Shown in pieces: positions 24,503-33,168 of a stretch of DNA of 64,000 nucleotides (positions within the stretch are counted from its first letter, which is position 1; every line of letters begins with the position of its first letter). Source of the DNA: VAZQ01 sp963821505 (GTDB lineage: Bacteria; Pseudomonadota; Alphaproteobacteria; Rhizobiales; Xanthobacteraceae); contig CAWGEH010000028.1 in the NCBI GenBank assembly GCA_963821505.1, forward strand, positions 124,001-188,000. Direction: 5' to 3'. The position numbers and the translations under genes are program-made. The notes under the pieces are model-generated. The model made no database searches, was not told the origin of the DNA, and saw only the letters and a list, made by a program, of their open reading frames with translations.

Positions 24503-26773
24503 GTGAGAGCGGTAAGCACCATGCGCGATTGGCAGGCGATGTGGGGTGAAATAGCCGTCGTCGTGAAATTCGCCGCGAAGGCGACCGCGTTCTGCCTGGT
24601 ACTTCTTCTGGTTTTGCTGATCGTGTTCCACGGTCGCATCATCGACGACATCTACAAGAACATCGATGACCTCACCGACGGTGAAATGCCGACCACCGTC
24701 ACGTCCTATCCATCGGGACCGGAGGTCGTCGGTATCATCGGCGGCAGCGGCGAAGGGCTCAACTGCAGCCTGCCTCGTGGCCTCGACGTCTTCTTCGACG
24801 GAAGCGCAGACCCGGCCGGACGTCGACATCTGGTCCGCCAACGGTTCCGGCAGGCCTGCGTTGCCCATGACCTCTGCTATCGCCATGGACTGGCGACCTA
24901 CGGGTATAATCAAAACGATTGCGACCGCATCCTGCAGAACCAAGCTTTCCGGCTCTGCAAATACATGCACAGCGAGAGCAAGACGGCCAAGTCGGAGCGA
25001 TGCCAGCAGGATTCCAAAATGATCCTGGCCGGCGTCAACATCGGGGGCTTCAACTCCTATCGCGCATGGGATCGCTCGACCTATTTTGAATTCAACTCCG
25101 ATCCGGTGCGTTCGAACGGCTTTACAGTCAGCCGGGTGGTCGACCATCCCTTCAAGTCGGGCGAGCCGCTCAAATATAGAGACGAAGCCCGGCAGGTCAT
25201 CCTCAGCTTCGCCAACCGGCACTTCGACCTCACCGTGGACTGCGTGACCTGCAAGGACAAGACGATCCTCGAATGGTCGGAAGATCCCCGAAATGTCAGC
25301 AACGAGCTCAGAACAGTCAACCTCCAGAGTCGGCCGGAGGCACTGAGAGGGCACGACCTTTCGCTGGGGACGACGAAGCCCATTTGGCTGCCGCCGCGGC
25401 GCGATCATGCCGCGCCCCAGCTCGTGGTCGATGGCGCCGGCAAGCAGCATCTGATCTGGATGAGCCGCACCAGCGTCGAGAATACCGTCTCCTGCTTGGT
25501 GTGGGCCGACGCTGCGAGGCTGCTGACCTACACGCTGCCGAAAACCGATGCCTGCCATGTCGGTGCGGGGTCGCAGTTGACCATGGTGCAATCCGACATG
25601 TACGCGTCATCGCCGCTGGCCTTCCTGCTTCCGAACGCGAGCCGGCCGGAGGATATCCTCGCCATCGGGCTGACGCCGCAGCGCGGTCGCGATTTCAGCC
25701 TGAGCCTGTGCATGTGGTCAGAACGCATCCGTGCCACCGGCAACCGTACAGGCGGTGACAAAGCCACGTGCACTTTGCTGCCCAACCAGACCATCTCGGC
25801 CGGCAGCGGGCTCGGCGCGTTTCAGAATTTCGCCGTGCTGCGGCCGGGGCAGGCTGTTTTTTTCGCGCGCGATGTTGCCCTTCCGCCCGCCTCGAATTGG
25901 TTGAGCGGATTTTTCGAGCATGTCGGAGGCAACATCTATTCGACGAAAGGGTCGATCATCGTGCTCGACGTGACCCCGCCCAAGGCACCGTCGGACGGTC
26001 CGGGCGTGGCGACGATCAAGACCGTATCGCAATTTGCCATCGATGATCGTTTTGATCCGATGCTGCCGATGACGCGCACCAAGGACGACCTGCGATTTTT
26101 GAGCCTGCTGACGTCCAAGGCCAATCTGGCCATCCAACTGACCGATTTCGCAGAAGGCAATCCGTCGCCGCACGACGTCGGCGTGACCGCGGGCGGCACC
26201 AAGCTGAGCCTGCACCCGTCGTGGGCGGAGCGACCTCCCCTGATCCTGGAGACCAAGGAAACGCCCGGGAAGACTCGCATGGTTTTCTCGCGTGGCCATA
26301 TCGACTCCGACCCGGACACCCTCGCCGATACGGTCCGTCTCGAAACGATGGTGTTGGAGCGCGATCCGTCCGATCCGGCGGAAAAGCCGTTTTCGGTCAC
26401 GGGGGGCGCCGCCTGCAAGGTGAAATACCGCATCGATCACCCCAACCTCGACCTCAGGTGCTCTCGCGTCTTCGATCCGAAACGCAGCATGCGACCATCG
26501 CCGGCGGCCATGATGAAGGCGTCGCAACTCCTGGTGGGGCGCTTCGGCGAGGCCGAAGGACTTGGTCTTGCATTCGTCGACGCCTGCGTCGATCAGAAGC
26601 CGATCGTCCTTATGCCCGCCGCCGACGGAGCCTACGACGTCACCGCGTCGGCACGAACCGCAAAGCACCTGAGTTTGACGCGCGAGGTTCATTGCGTGCC
26701 GTTCGACGCGCAGGCATGCGCCGCGCACGCGATGGAGAAAGAGCCCAAGGACCGTTGCGGCGGCGGCGACTAG
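24503..26773 (+). CDS. Large membrane-anchored protein with a phospholipase A2-type catalytic motif
   Basis: A 756-residue protein not recognised as a whole. Residues 17-42 form one strong transmembrane segment near the N-terminus, so it is probably anchored in the inner membrane with the rest in the periplasm. Residues 115-140 read FRQACVAHDLCYRHGL and on to NQNDCDRIL. This is the Cys-x-x-His-Asp-x-Cys-Tyr pattern of secreted phospholipase A2, with His122 and Asp123 as the catalytic dyad and Cys119, Cys125, Cys140 and Cys152 as likely disulphide partners. The remaining ~600 residues contain beta-rich sequence and scattered cysteines with no motif I know. Alternative start: ATG at 24521. No partner gene is adjacent. 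Lipase activity is inference from the motif. Confidence 0.72.
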   Translation: MRAVSTMRDWQAMWGEIAVVVKFAAKATAFCLVLLLVLLIVFHGRIIDDIYKNIDDLTDGEMPTTVTSYPSGPEVVGIIGGSGEGLNCSLPRGLDVFFDGSADPAGRRHLVRQRFRQACVAHDLCYRHGLATYGYNQNDCDRILQNQAFRLCKYMHSESKTAKSERCQQDSKMILAGVNIGGFNSYRAWDRSTYFEFNSDPVRSNGFTVSRVVDHPFKSGEPLKYRDEARQVILSFANRHFDLTVDCVTCKDKTILEWSEDPRNVSNELRTVNLQSRPEALRGHDLSLGTTKPIWLPPRRDHAAPQLVVDGAGKQHLIWMSRTSVENTVSCLVWADAARLLTYTLPKTDACHVGAGSQLTMVQSDMYASSPLAFLLPNASRPEDILAIGLTPQRGRDFSLSLCMWSERIRATGNRTGGDKATCTLLPNQTISAGSGLGAFQNFAVLRPGQAVFFARDVALPPASNWLSGFFEHVGGNIYSTKGSIIVLDVTPPKAPSDGPGVATIKTVSQFAIDDRFDPMLPMTRTKDDLRFLSLLTSKANLAIQLTDFAEGNPSPHDVGVTAGGTKLSLHPSWAERPPLILETKETPGKTRMVFSRGHIDSDPDTLADTVRLETMVLERDPSDPAEKPFSVTGGAACKVKYRIDHPNLDLRCSRVFDPKRSMRPSPAAMMKASQLLVGRFGEAEGLGLAFVDACVDQKPIVLMPAADGAYDVTASARTAKHLSLTREVHCVPFDAQACAAHAMEKEPKDRCGGGD

Positions 26774-26790
26774 ACTAAATTAGCGCGCAT

Positions 26791-26994
26791 GGGGGTTCGT
26801 GGTGGGGGTCGCGAGATTGCCGCAACCGACTTTGTCACACGCGCTACCCCCCTCCCCAGCCGGCCGCGGGCTTGCCCGCTTCCCGCAATTTTCTCTAAGA
26901 GTCACGAAACCCTGGCAAGCCAGGATTTGGTTGGTGATGGAGCAGACCGAGTTCGCCGCCCGACTGATTCCATCTCGTCGGGACGCGCGCTAAC
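26791..26994. repeat. Family D repeat, copy 2
   Basis: Carries the leader GGTGGGGGTCGCGAGATTG, ACGCGCTACCCCCCTCCCC and the trailer GGAGCAGACCGAGTTCGCCG with TGATTCCATCT. The middle differs from copy 3 and has its own short inverted repeat (CCTGGCAAGCCAGG). Confidence 0.78.
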
Positions 26995-27102
26995 GTATCC
27001 AGGAGAGCGGATGAGCGTGCCTTGCCCGTCGTCGCTCAGCACCGGCGGCCTGGTTCGCGCCAGGCGCGCGCGATCCAGCCGATCGAATCGAGGGGGAAAT
27101 AA

Positions 27103-27363
27103 GTGAGCACAAATGCGTTCTGGACCAAGGCGCGCGCCCGTCGGTTGAAATCGCTCTGGAAGAGTACGAGCATGCAGGACATCGCAGAAGAGCTTGGATG
27201 CAGCAAGAACGCGGTGATCAGCAACGCCAAGCGCCTCGGGCTACCCGATATACCCCTTGCCGAGCGGCGCCGCCGGAACAGCGAGGCGATGCTTCGAGCT
27301 TGGGCGGATCCGGATATACGCGGCTCGATCACGCACGGTCGATGGGGCACTCGCGTGTCGTAA
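27103..27363 (+). CDS. GcrA-like DNA-binding protein, short form
   Basis: An 86-residue protein resembling the N-terminal helix-turn-helix of GcrA, the alphaproteobacterial cell-cycle regulator: WTKARARRLKSLW, then QDIAEELGCSKNAVISNAKRLGL, where the second half is the recognition helix. True GcrA is about 170 residues with a sigma-70-binding C-terminal domain; that domain is missing here, so this is a GcrA-domain relative, not GcrA itself. The start is the GTG at 27103 with a G-rich stretch in front. It stands alone between repeats. Confidence 0.7.
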   Translation: MSTNAFWTKARARRLKSLWKSTSMQDIAEELGCSKNAVISNAKRLGLPDIPLAERRRRNSEAMLRAWADPDIRGSITHGRWGTRVS

Positions 27364-27465
27364 CTTCGTGGGCACAGCACCAAAGCGGATTCCGGTCAAT
27401 TTAATTCAGCACTCGCCCACCTATGTGCGTCCCCCCCGGTAAGGGGGCGCATGTACGATTCTTTC

Positions 27466-27611
27466 CGACGCGACCCCCCTCACCCATCACGATGCGTCGC
27501 GCCACTGTCGTAGCCCTCTCCCGCAGCCGAAGTCGGATTCATCCGACTTCGGCCAACTCTCAAGATGCACGAAACTCGGGCAAGCCCGAGTTCGGGTGGG
27601 AGAGGGCGCCT
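27466..27611. repeat. Family E repeat, copy 2, with a P element inside
   Basis: CCCCTCACCCATCACGATGC and GTCGTAGCCCTCTCCCG match copy 1; the G-rich right arm GGGTGGGAGAGGG pairs with the left arm. Element P3 occupies most of the interior. Confidence 0.75.
27526..27595 (+). repeat. Paired-hairpin element P3
   Basis: Hairpin a: GCCGAAGTCGGA, loop TTCA, perfect 12-bp stem (27526-27553). Hairpin b: AACTCGGG core, loop CAAG, 8-bp perfect stem extended imperfectly (27570-27595). Confidence 0.85.
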
Positions 27612-27697
27612 ATGCACCGGCGTCAATCGCGTCGCGCCTGGGAGCGAACGCGGCCCCCGCGCTGCAGCGCGCTCGAAGCGCACGCGCGCCAGCCTTG

Positions 27698-28864
27698 CTA
27701 CTTCAGCGGACACTGGGTGTGATAGTCGTCCTGCCGGTCCTTGATCGCCGTGTCCTTCAATGCGGCGATCGGCTGTCCCTTGGCGTCCTTCTTCACTTCC
27801 ATGATGTAGATGTTCTGGATGGGGAAGTGGTTGTTGTTGAACTTGAACGCGCCGCGCACGGACTGGAAGTCGGCCTTTTTCAGCGCCGCGCGCAGCGCCT
27901 CCTTGTCCTCGATATTGCCCTTCACGTCGCGCACCGCCGCGTCGATCAGCTTGATCGCGTCGTAGCCGAGCGCGGCGAAGGTCGCCGGCAGGCGCTTGTA
28001 CTTGTCCTGGAAGGACGCGACGAATTTCTTGTTGGCGGGATTGTCGAGATCCGCCGTCCAGTTCGTGCCCATGATGATGCCGACGGCGGCGTCGCCCTGC
28101 GCCGGGAACGTCAGCGGGTTGGCGACCGGGTCTTCGGTATAGAGCGGGATTTTTCCCTGCAGGCCGGCCTGCGCGTATTGCTTGACGAAAGCGATGCCGC
28201 CGGCACCGACCAGGAAGGCGAATACCGCGTCGGGCTGCTCGGCGCGGATGCGCCCGATCTCCGGCGCGAAGTCGAGCTGCGTCAGCGGCGTATAGACCGG
28301 ACCGATGGCCTGGCCCTTGAAGTAGCGGATCGCGGCGCCGACGTGCTCGTAGCCGGCCTGAAAGTCGGCGCCGAGGAAGAAGACCTTCTTGAGACCCTTG
28401 TCGGTCATGTACTGGCCGACCCCGGCCGGCCAGTCGTCGTTATCGAACGAAACAAAAAACCCGTTCGGGCTGCACCCCTTGCCGGCGAACTGATTCGGCC
28501 CCGCCAGCGCGCCGACGACAAAGATGCCGGCGTTGACGAAGGAGTTGAAGACGGGAATGAGCGTGTTCGACGCGCCCAGCCCGGTCACGAAATCGACCTT
28601 GGCTTCGTCGATGAGCTTCGAGGCGCCGTTCACCGCCTCGGCGGGATTGGTCTTGTCATCGACCACCGTGTATTTGACGGGGACGCCGCCGAGCTTGTTG
28701 CCGAGCTCCTCCAGCGCGAGATCGATGCCGCGCTTGGTCTCGGTTCCGGGAGGCGACAGCGGGCCGCTGAGCTGCGTGAGATTGCCGAGCTTGATCACGT
28801 CCGCGGCCTGGGCGCCGGCTGCGAGCGCGAAAAGCACGGCGGCGGCGAGAGCAAGGCGTCGCAT
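27698..28864 (-). CDS. Branched-chain amino acid-type ABC transporter substrate-binding protein
   Basis: A 388-residue periplasmic binding protein of the LivJ/LivK (peripla_BP_6) family. It has a clear signal peptide (MRRLALAAAVLFALAAGAQA, cleavage after AQA). The mature protein opens with VIKLGNLTQLSGPLSPPG and has the typical GGVPVKYTVVDDKTNPAEA segment; later, AALGYDAIKLIDAAVRDVKG matches the second lobe. No permease or ATPase gene is adjacent, so it is an orphan receptor whose ligand may be an amino acid, urea, or an aromatic acid. It ends close to the family E/P3 repeat. Confidence 0.9.
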   Translation of the reverse strand: MRRLALAAAVLFALAAGAQAADVIKLGNLTQLSGPLSPPGTETKRGIDLALEELGNKLGGVPVKYTVVDDKTNPAEAVNGASKLIDEAKVDFVTGLGASNTLIPVFNSFVNAGIFVVGALAGPNQFAGKGCSPNGFFVSFDNDDWPAGVGQYMTDKGLKKVFFLGADFQAGYEHVGAAIRYFKGQAIGPVYTPLTQLDFAPEIGRIRAEQPDAVFAFLVGAGGIAFVKQYAQAGLQGKIPLYTEDPVANPLTFPAQGDAAVGIIMGTNWTADLDNPANKKFVASFQDKYKRLPATFAALGYDAIKLIDAAVRDVKGNIEDKEALRAALKKADFQSVRGAFKFNNNHFPIQNIYIMEVKKDAKGQPIAALKDTAIKDRQDDYHTQCPLK

Positions 28865-28959
28865 CGTATCCTCCCGTCATCGGCTCTTATCGGTGGCTCT
28901 TATTGGTCGACGTGGGCCAAGCTTAGCATCGACCGGAAAGGGAAGTCCAAACTCCATCG

Positions 28960-29186
28960 GCGCTAAGTTGAGGTGTGTGTCCCGGACGCAGCGCAGCGCG
29001 AGCGAAAGCGAAGTGGTGCGCTGCAGACCCGATCTCGGGTTTACCCGAGATCGGTGCTCGAACGCGCGCAGGTCGGGTAAACCCGACCTGCATGGACCGT
29101 TCCGGTCCGTGGCGGTCCCGGATCAGCGGTGCACCGCTCCACTTCGTTTCGCGCTGCACCGCGTCCGGGACACGAGATGGCTTAGC
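28960..29186. repeat. Family C repeat, copy 2
   Basis: GTGTGTCCCGGACGCAGCGC at the left and GCGTCCGGGACACGAG at the right form the inverted ends. The flanks also retain GGCGCTAAG and CTTAGC. Element P4 is inserted at 29029-29091. Confidence 0.88.
29029..29091 (-). repeat. Paired-hairpin element P4 (reverse orientation)
   Basis: On the + strand the order is CCGATCTCGGG loop TTTA (perfect 11-bp stem, 29029-29054) then GCAGGTCGGG loop TAAA (perfect 10-bp stem, 29068-29091), i.e. the reverse complement of the P1/P2 order. Confidence 0.9.
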
Positions 29187-29188
29187 TT

Positions 29189-29292
29189 AGAGCGCATCCC
29201 GATTGGATCGAATCGTGATGCGCTCTCAATTCTTCGATTTTGCGCATGTTCTATTCGGAAAACCGGTTCCCACTTTTCCGGAACATGCGCTA
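29189..29292 (+). repeat. Family A palindromic repeat, copy 3
   Basis: Complete two-palindrome unit directly adjoining family C copy 2. Confidence 0.95.
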
Positions 29293-29675
29293 GCGCGCCC
29301 ATGAGTCCAAACCCTCGAATGCCCACGAAGCAGCGAATGGCCGCATGGTCCGGCGCGAGGCGAATTTCGATCGGTTGGACTCGCGGTAGGGTGGGCAAAG
29401 GCGCCCGGCACAATGCCAACCCCAACACGCGTTCGCCAGCGGCGCCGTGCCCACGCGTCGGCGGATAACGCAAGCCGTGCCGCACACGCGTGGCCACCGC
29501 GCGCACGCGAATGACCGAGACCAAGGCATGGTCACGGGATTGCGCGCCTTTGCCCACCCTACATTGCCACGTTGCTCCGGGTCGACCGGCCGGGACATCC
29601 GCATGCGAACTGTGCCAGCATGATCGCAGGATCGCCTGCATATCGCCTGCATATCGCCTTCATGGAGACGCCGCC
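29293..29675. other. Gap before the alpha/beta hydrolase gene
   Basis: No gene seen. It contains a short direct repeat of a 12-base unit (TATCGCCTGCA, 29634-29660) immediately before the ribosome binding site of the next gene. Confidence 0.4.
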
Positions 29676-30575
29676 GTGGACAGCGAGATCGCCGAGATCA
29701 GGAAGGGGCTGGCCCGGGAGCCGCCGACGGCCGGCTCGTTCGAGGATCGCCGCGCGCGCTGGGAGCCGCTGTTCCAGAAAATCTGCCCGGTGCCGCCCGG
29801 CACTCTTGCGACGCCGCTCGAGCCCGCCGAGCCGCGCGGAGAGTGGGTCACGGCTGCCGCCGTGCCGGCAAGCGAGCCGCACGTGCTGCTCTATATCCAC
29901 GGCGGCGGCTTCACCGCCGGATCGGCCGCGGCCTATCGCGGGCTGTCCTCGCATCTGGGCACCGCGACCGGCTGCCGCGTGCTGGCGGTGGATTATCGCT
30001 GGGCGCCGGAGGAGCCGTTCCCGGCGGCGCTCGACGATTGCGTGGCGGCCTATCGCTGGTTGACCGGCAAGATCGGCGTGCCGGCGCGCGACGTGGTGCT
30101 GGCCGGCGACTCCGCGGGCGGCAATATCGTCGTCGCGATGCTGCTCGCGCTGCGGGGCGCCGGCGATCCGCTGCCGGCGGCGGGCGTATGCATGTCGCCG
30201 ATTTTCGATCTCGCGCTGACCGGGGATTCCGTCAACTCGCGCGCGGCGCGCGACCCGATGATCCTGCAGTCATCGCTGCAGAAGTGCTCGGCGGCCTACC
30301 GCGGCAACGCCGATCCGCGCAATCCGCTGATGTCGCCGCTCTACGGCGACTTGTCGGGCCTGCCGCCGCTGCTGCTGCAATGCGGCTCGGAGGAGATGCT
30401 GCGCGACGACAGCGCGCGGCTCGCGATCAAGGCCAAGGCCGCCGGTGTCGACGTCACGTTCGAGGAATGGGACGACATGGTGCACGTCTGGCACCTGTTC
30501 GCCGACCGCCTGGCCGCCAGCCGCAAGGCGCTCGCGCGCGTCGGCGAATTCGTGCGCGCCAATATCGGACGATAG
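29676..30575 (+). CDS. Alpha/beta hydrolase, hormone-sensitive lipase-like esterase
   Basis: A 299-residue esterase/lipase of the HSL (family IV) type. The oxyanion motif is YIHGGGFTAGS, the nucleophile elbow is AGDSAGGN, the acid is in CGSEEMLRDDS and the histidine in MVHVWHLF. The start is taken as GTG 29676 because GGAG lies eight bases before it; the frame is open 186 bases further upstream but that part is not protein-like. It probably hydrolyses short-chain esters; the substrate is unknown. A second enzyme of this class is at 53732-54616. Confidence 0.88.
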   Translation: MDSEIAEIRKGLAREPPTAGSFEDRRARWEPLFQKICPVPPGTLATPLEPAEPRGEWVTAAAVPASEPHVLLYIHGGGFTAGSAAAYRGLSSHLGTATGCRVLAVDYRWAPEEPFPAALDDCVAAYRWLTGKIGVPARDVVLAGDSAGGNIVVAMLLALRGAGDPLPAAGVCMSPIFDLALTGDSVNSRAARDPMILQSSLQKCSAAYRGNADPRNPLMSPLYGDLSGLPPLLLQCGSEEMLRDDSARLAIKAKAAGVDVTFEEWDDMVHVWHLFADRLAASRKALARVGEFVRANIGR

Positions 30576-30585
30576 CCGCTTGCTA

Positions 30586-30771
30586 CGTGTCCCGGATGCG
30601 GTGCAGCGCGAGCGGCAGCGAAGCGGTGCACCGCTGATCCGGGACCGTCGCAAAGGCGGTGTGCGTAACGATCCCGGGTCTGCAGCGCATCATTCCGCAC
30701 GCAGTCAAGCTTGCGCAGACTGCGTAAACTTGTCTGCGCGTGCTTCATGCTGCGCAGCGCCCGGGACACAG
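30586..30771. repeat. Family C repeat, copy 3
   Basis: ACGTGTCCCGGATGCGG at the left, CGCCCGGGACACAGACG at the right, with shared GCTGATCCGGGACCGTCGC and GCAGCGCATCATTCCGC. Instead of a P element it carries a different ~45-base hairpin insert (30703-30748), whose reverse complement closely matches the insert of family B copy 1. Confidence 0.85.
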
Positions 30772-30776
30772 ACGCG

Positions 30777-31874
30777 CTATGCGGCGCGAAGGCCCAGCCG
30801 CGCCATCCGCGGCAGCACTTCGGCGCGGAAGAACGGCAGGTCGTCGATATAGTTGACGAGACCGATCGCCATGCCGTCGAGCCCGGCATCGCTCAGGAAC
30901 TTGAAGGTGTCGGCGACCTGGTCGGGATCGCCGATCACCGGGAACGTGCCGGTGCCGCTGATCAGCCGCTCCTTCATGAGTTGCAGTCGCTCGGCGGGAA
31001 CCGACTGGCCGCCGCGCCGGATGTCCGCCATGTGGTCGGCGGCGGCCCAATCGCCCATCTCGTGGACGATGTAATGATGGTATTCCTGCGTCTCCTTGGC
31101 GGAGCGGCGGCAGATGACGTGACCGCTGGCGTAGACCCCCACGCCGCGGTCTCCGGCCTGCTCGCGCAGCGCGCGGATCTCCTGCGCCAGGGTCTCGGCA
31201 TCGAGCACGATCATGAACAGACAGTCGGCATGGCGTGCGGCGAAGGCGCGGCCGGCGCGTGAGGAACCTGCGCTCATGAGCAGCGGCCGGCCGTCGCCGT
31301 AGGGCTTGGGCTTGCCGAGGATGCCCTTGAGGGTGAAATGCTTGCCGGCGAAATCGAACGGCTCATGCTCGGACCACACCCGCTTGACGATCGCCACCCA
31401 CTCTTCGGAGTAGACGTAGCGCTCGTCGTGCTCGAGCAGCGGCACTCCGAACATTTCGAACTCGCCGGCATTCCAGCCGGAGACGATGTTGAGCCCGAAC
31501 CGGCCTTGGCCGATCGAGTCGGCGGTCACGCACTGCTTGGCGGCGAAGATCGGGTTGATCAGCGGGACATGCACGGTGCCGAACGCGACGATATCCGTCG
31601 TCGCCGACAGCAGCCCGGAGGCCCATGTCAGGGTCTCGAACGTGGTGCCCTCGGTATCGGTCTCGCCGCGATAGCCGTGCCAGCGCGCGATCGGCAGCAC
31701 GAATTCGAGCCCGGCCGCCTCGGCCATGCGCGTCGCCGCGACATTGTTCTCCCAGGAGGCGTCCCATCGCTCGGGGGCCTTGGTCATGGTCATGCCGCCC
31801 GAGCAATTGAGGCCGAACAGCCCGAGCTTGAAGCGGTTGCCGCCGTGCATGCGGCCGTCGCGGCGACTGGGCAT
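30777..31874 (-). CDS. LLM-class flavin-dependent monooxygenase (RutA/SsuD-like)
   Basis: A 365-residue luciferase-like monooxygenase using reduced flavin. Visible: KLGLFGLNCSGGMTMTK near the N-terminus, FVLPIARWHGYRGETD, FGTVHVPLINPIFAAKQ, the signature GRFGLNIVSGWNAGEF, and SAGSSRAGRAFAARHAD. The set resembles RutA (pyrimidine oxygenase) and alkanesulphonate or dimethylsulphide monooxygenases; none of their operon partners is adjacent, so no specific substrate is assigned. Starts at 31874 or at an internal ATG eight codons later. Confidence 0.87.
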   Translation of the reverse strand: MPSRRDGRMHGGNRFKLGLFGLNCSGGMTMTKAPERWDASWENNVAATRMAEAAGLEFVLPIARWHGYRGETDTEGTTFETLTWASGLLSATTDIVAFGTVHVPLINPIFAAKQCVTADSIGQGRFGLNIVSGWNAGEFEMFGVPLLEHDERYVYSEEWVAIVKRVWSEHEPFDFAGKHFTLKGILGKPKPYGDGRPLLMSAGSSRAGRAFAARHADCLFMIVLDAETLAQEIRALREQAGDRGVGVYASGHVICRRSAKETQEYHHYIVHEMGDWAAADHMADIRRGGQSVPAERLQLMKERLISGTGTFPVIGDPDQVADTFKFLSDAGLDGMAIGLVNYIDDLPFFRAEVLPRMARLGLRAA

Positions 31875-31985
31875 TCGATGGTACCTTTGGCAAGCGGGTC
31901 AAATTGACTTCGACGACCGTAAATCGGTAGCAACGGCGGAATCTCGTTTCAACATCTTGTCGCCGTCAGGAATGGGAGCACTGCC

Positions 31986-32564
31986 ATGACCGCCAGGTTG
32001 CCAGCGTTCGACCGGCTCGTCCGAGAGCTTCGTCAGGTGTGGGCGTCGGAGAGCGACGTGGAAACGCGGATGAAGCGCGCCGAAACCTTGCTGAAGGCGG
32101 CGCTGGCCGATCCGGCCATCGTCGCCCACTCCAGGCAATGGCCATGGACGCCGGGGCAGAACCTGATGCTGTACGAGGATTCCGACTACCATTTCGCCAT
32201 CAATGCGACCGTGCGCAAGCCCGGCTCCAAGGGTGCGATCCACGACCACGGCCATTCCTGGACGCTCTACGGACTGATCGAGGGCACCGAACGGATCGAG
32301 CGCTACCGACGCGCCGACGACGGCAAGCGCGAGGGCTACGCCGAGCTCGAACTGGTGAACGATCGAACGATGGGGCCGGGCGGCGTCGATTTCGTCCCGC
32401 CGTACGCGGTGCACGCGGAGCGCGGCGGGCCGGATCGCTCGGTCGCCATGATCATTCGCAGCGAACGCATGGTCGGCCGCTTCAAGCAGCACATGTTCGA
32501 TCCGGAAAAGAACACGGTGGTCGAGGCCTGGGGGCCCGAGCAGGTCGCCTACGAGCTGGCGTAG
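31986..32564 (+). CDS. Cupin-fold protein, cysteine dioxygenase-like
   Basis: A 192-residue cupin. The metal motif IHDHGHSWTLYGLIEG provides three candidate histidine ligands, and the second cupin motif includes FVPPYAVHAERGG. This pattern resembles cysteine dioxygenase and related thiol dioxygenases, although the overall match cannot be checked here. Preceded by an AGGAATGGGAG stretch. Divergent from the LLM monooxygenase, with 111 bases between, so the two may share a regulatory region. Confidence 0.72.
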   Translation: MTARLPAFDRLVRELRQVWASESDVETRMKRAETLLKAALADPAIVAHSRQWPWTPGQNLMLYEDSDYHFAINATVRKPGSKGAIHDHGHSWTLYGLIEGTERIERYRRADDGKREGYAELELVNDRTMGPGGVDFVPPYAVHAERGGPDRSVAMIIRSERMVGRFKQHMFDPEKNTVVEAWGPEQVAYELA

Positions 32565-32654
32565 CGTGGGAGAAACAGGGGGCAGAGTAGATTTTCTCCG
32601 AGGGCGAAATCGCTTCGGATTTAATCGCGATTTCGCTCAAGGCGTTCCGCACCG

Positions 32655-32912
32655 CTACGCAATCGCGGCAGTCCCCACCCAGGTCAAAATGTGCTCGTCT
32701 TCATCAGCAGCGCTGGTCCGGTTGTCGAGATCTTCTCTCTGCCGAATCGTCTTGTCGATATTGATCGCCATCCATTCTTCGTTTTCGGCGAGTGTCGTGT
32801 ACGTCTGCTCCAAATTACGGAACTCGCTCGTCTCGTTCGGCGAACGCCGCATGTCCGTCAGCAGGGCCCTGAATTCGGCTGCTTTCGCTCGGTATTGCTC
32901 TGCAGAGAACAT
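32655..32912 (-). CDS. Small helical protein with YRAKA...ENEEWMA motif
   Basis: An 85-residue, probably cytoplasmic, helical protein. It has MFSAEQYRAKAAEF and YTTLAENEEWMAINIDK. The same two motifs open the protein at 33537, so the two share a domain. Small proteins of this kind are common in Bradyrhizobium-like genomes (recollection, not checked); function unknown. Confidence 0.7.
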   Translation of the reverse strand: MFSAEQYRAKAAEFRALLTDMRRSPNETSEFRNLEQTYTTLAENEEWMAINIDKTIRQREDLDNRTSAADEDEHILTWVGTAAIA

Positions 32913-32964
32913 CCGACAGGCCCTTTCTGTAGCACGGCCTCCAATATCTGAACTTGGCTCAGCA

Positions 32965-33168
32965 TCAGTCGATCAGGATGAAAGTCACCTTGAGATCGAC
33001 GCGATACTCGGCAATCTTCCCTTTCTTCACGACGACCTTCTGTTGCTTGACCCACGCGCCCTCGACATTCTTGAGCGTCTTGGCCGCGCGAGCGATGCCC
33101 TTTTCGATGGCATCCTCGAAGCTCTTGTTCGAGCTGGAGATGATCTCCGTAACTCTGGCTACCGACAT
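32965..33168 (-). CDS. Dodecin family protein
   Basis: A 67-residue flavin-binding dodecin, which forms a hollow 12-mer that stores or buffers flavins. It reads MSVARVTEIISSSNKSFEDA and later NVEGAWVKQQKVVVKKGKI, then YRVDLKVTFIL, the typical beta-alpha-beta-beta order and length. The start is the ATG at 33168 with AAGGAG in front; the frame continues upstream but that is not part of the gene. Confidence 0.93.
   Translation of the reverse strand: MSVARVTEIISSSNKSFEDAIEKGIARAAKTLKNVEGAWVKQQKVVVKKGKIAEYRVDLKVTFILID

Noticed and set aside
29490..29675. 62-codon N-terminal extension of the alpha/beta hydrolase
   Set aside because: The extension is not protein-like, and a GTG with a well-spaced GGAG lies at the expected family start.
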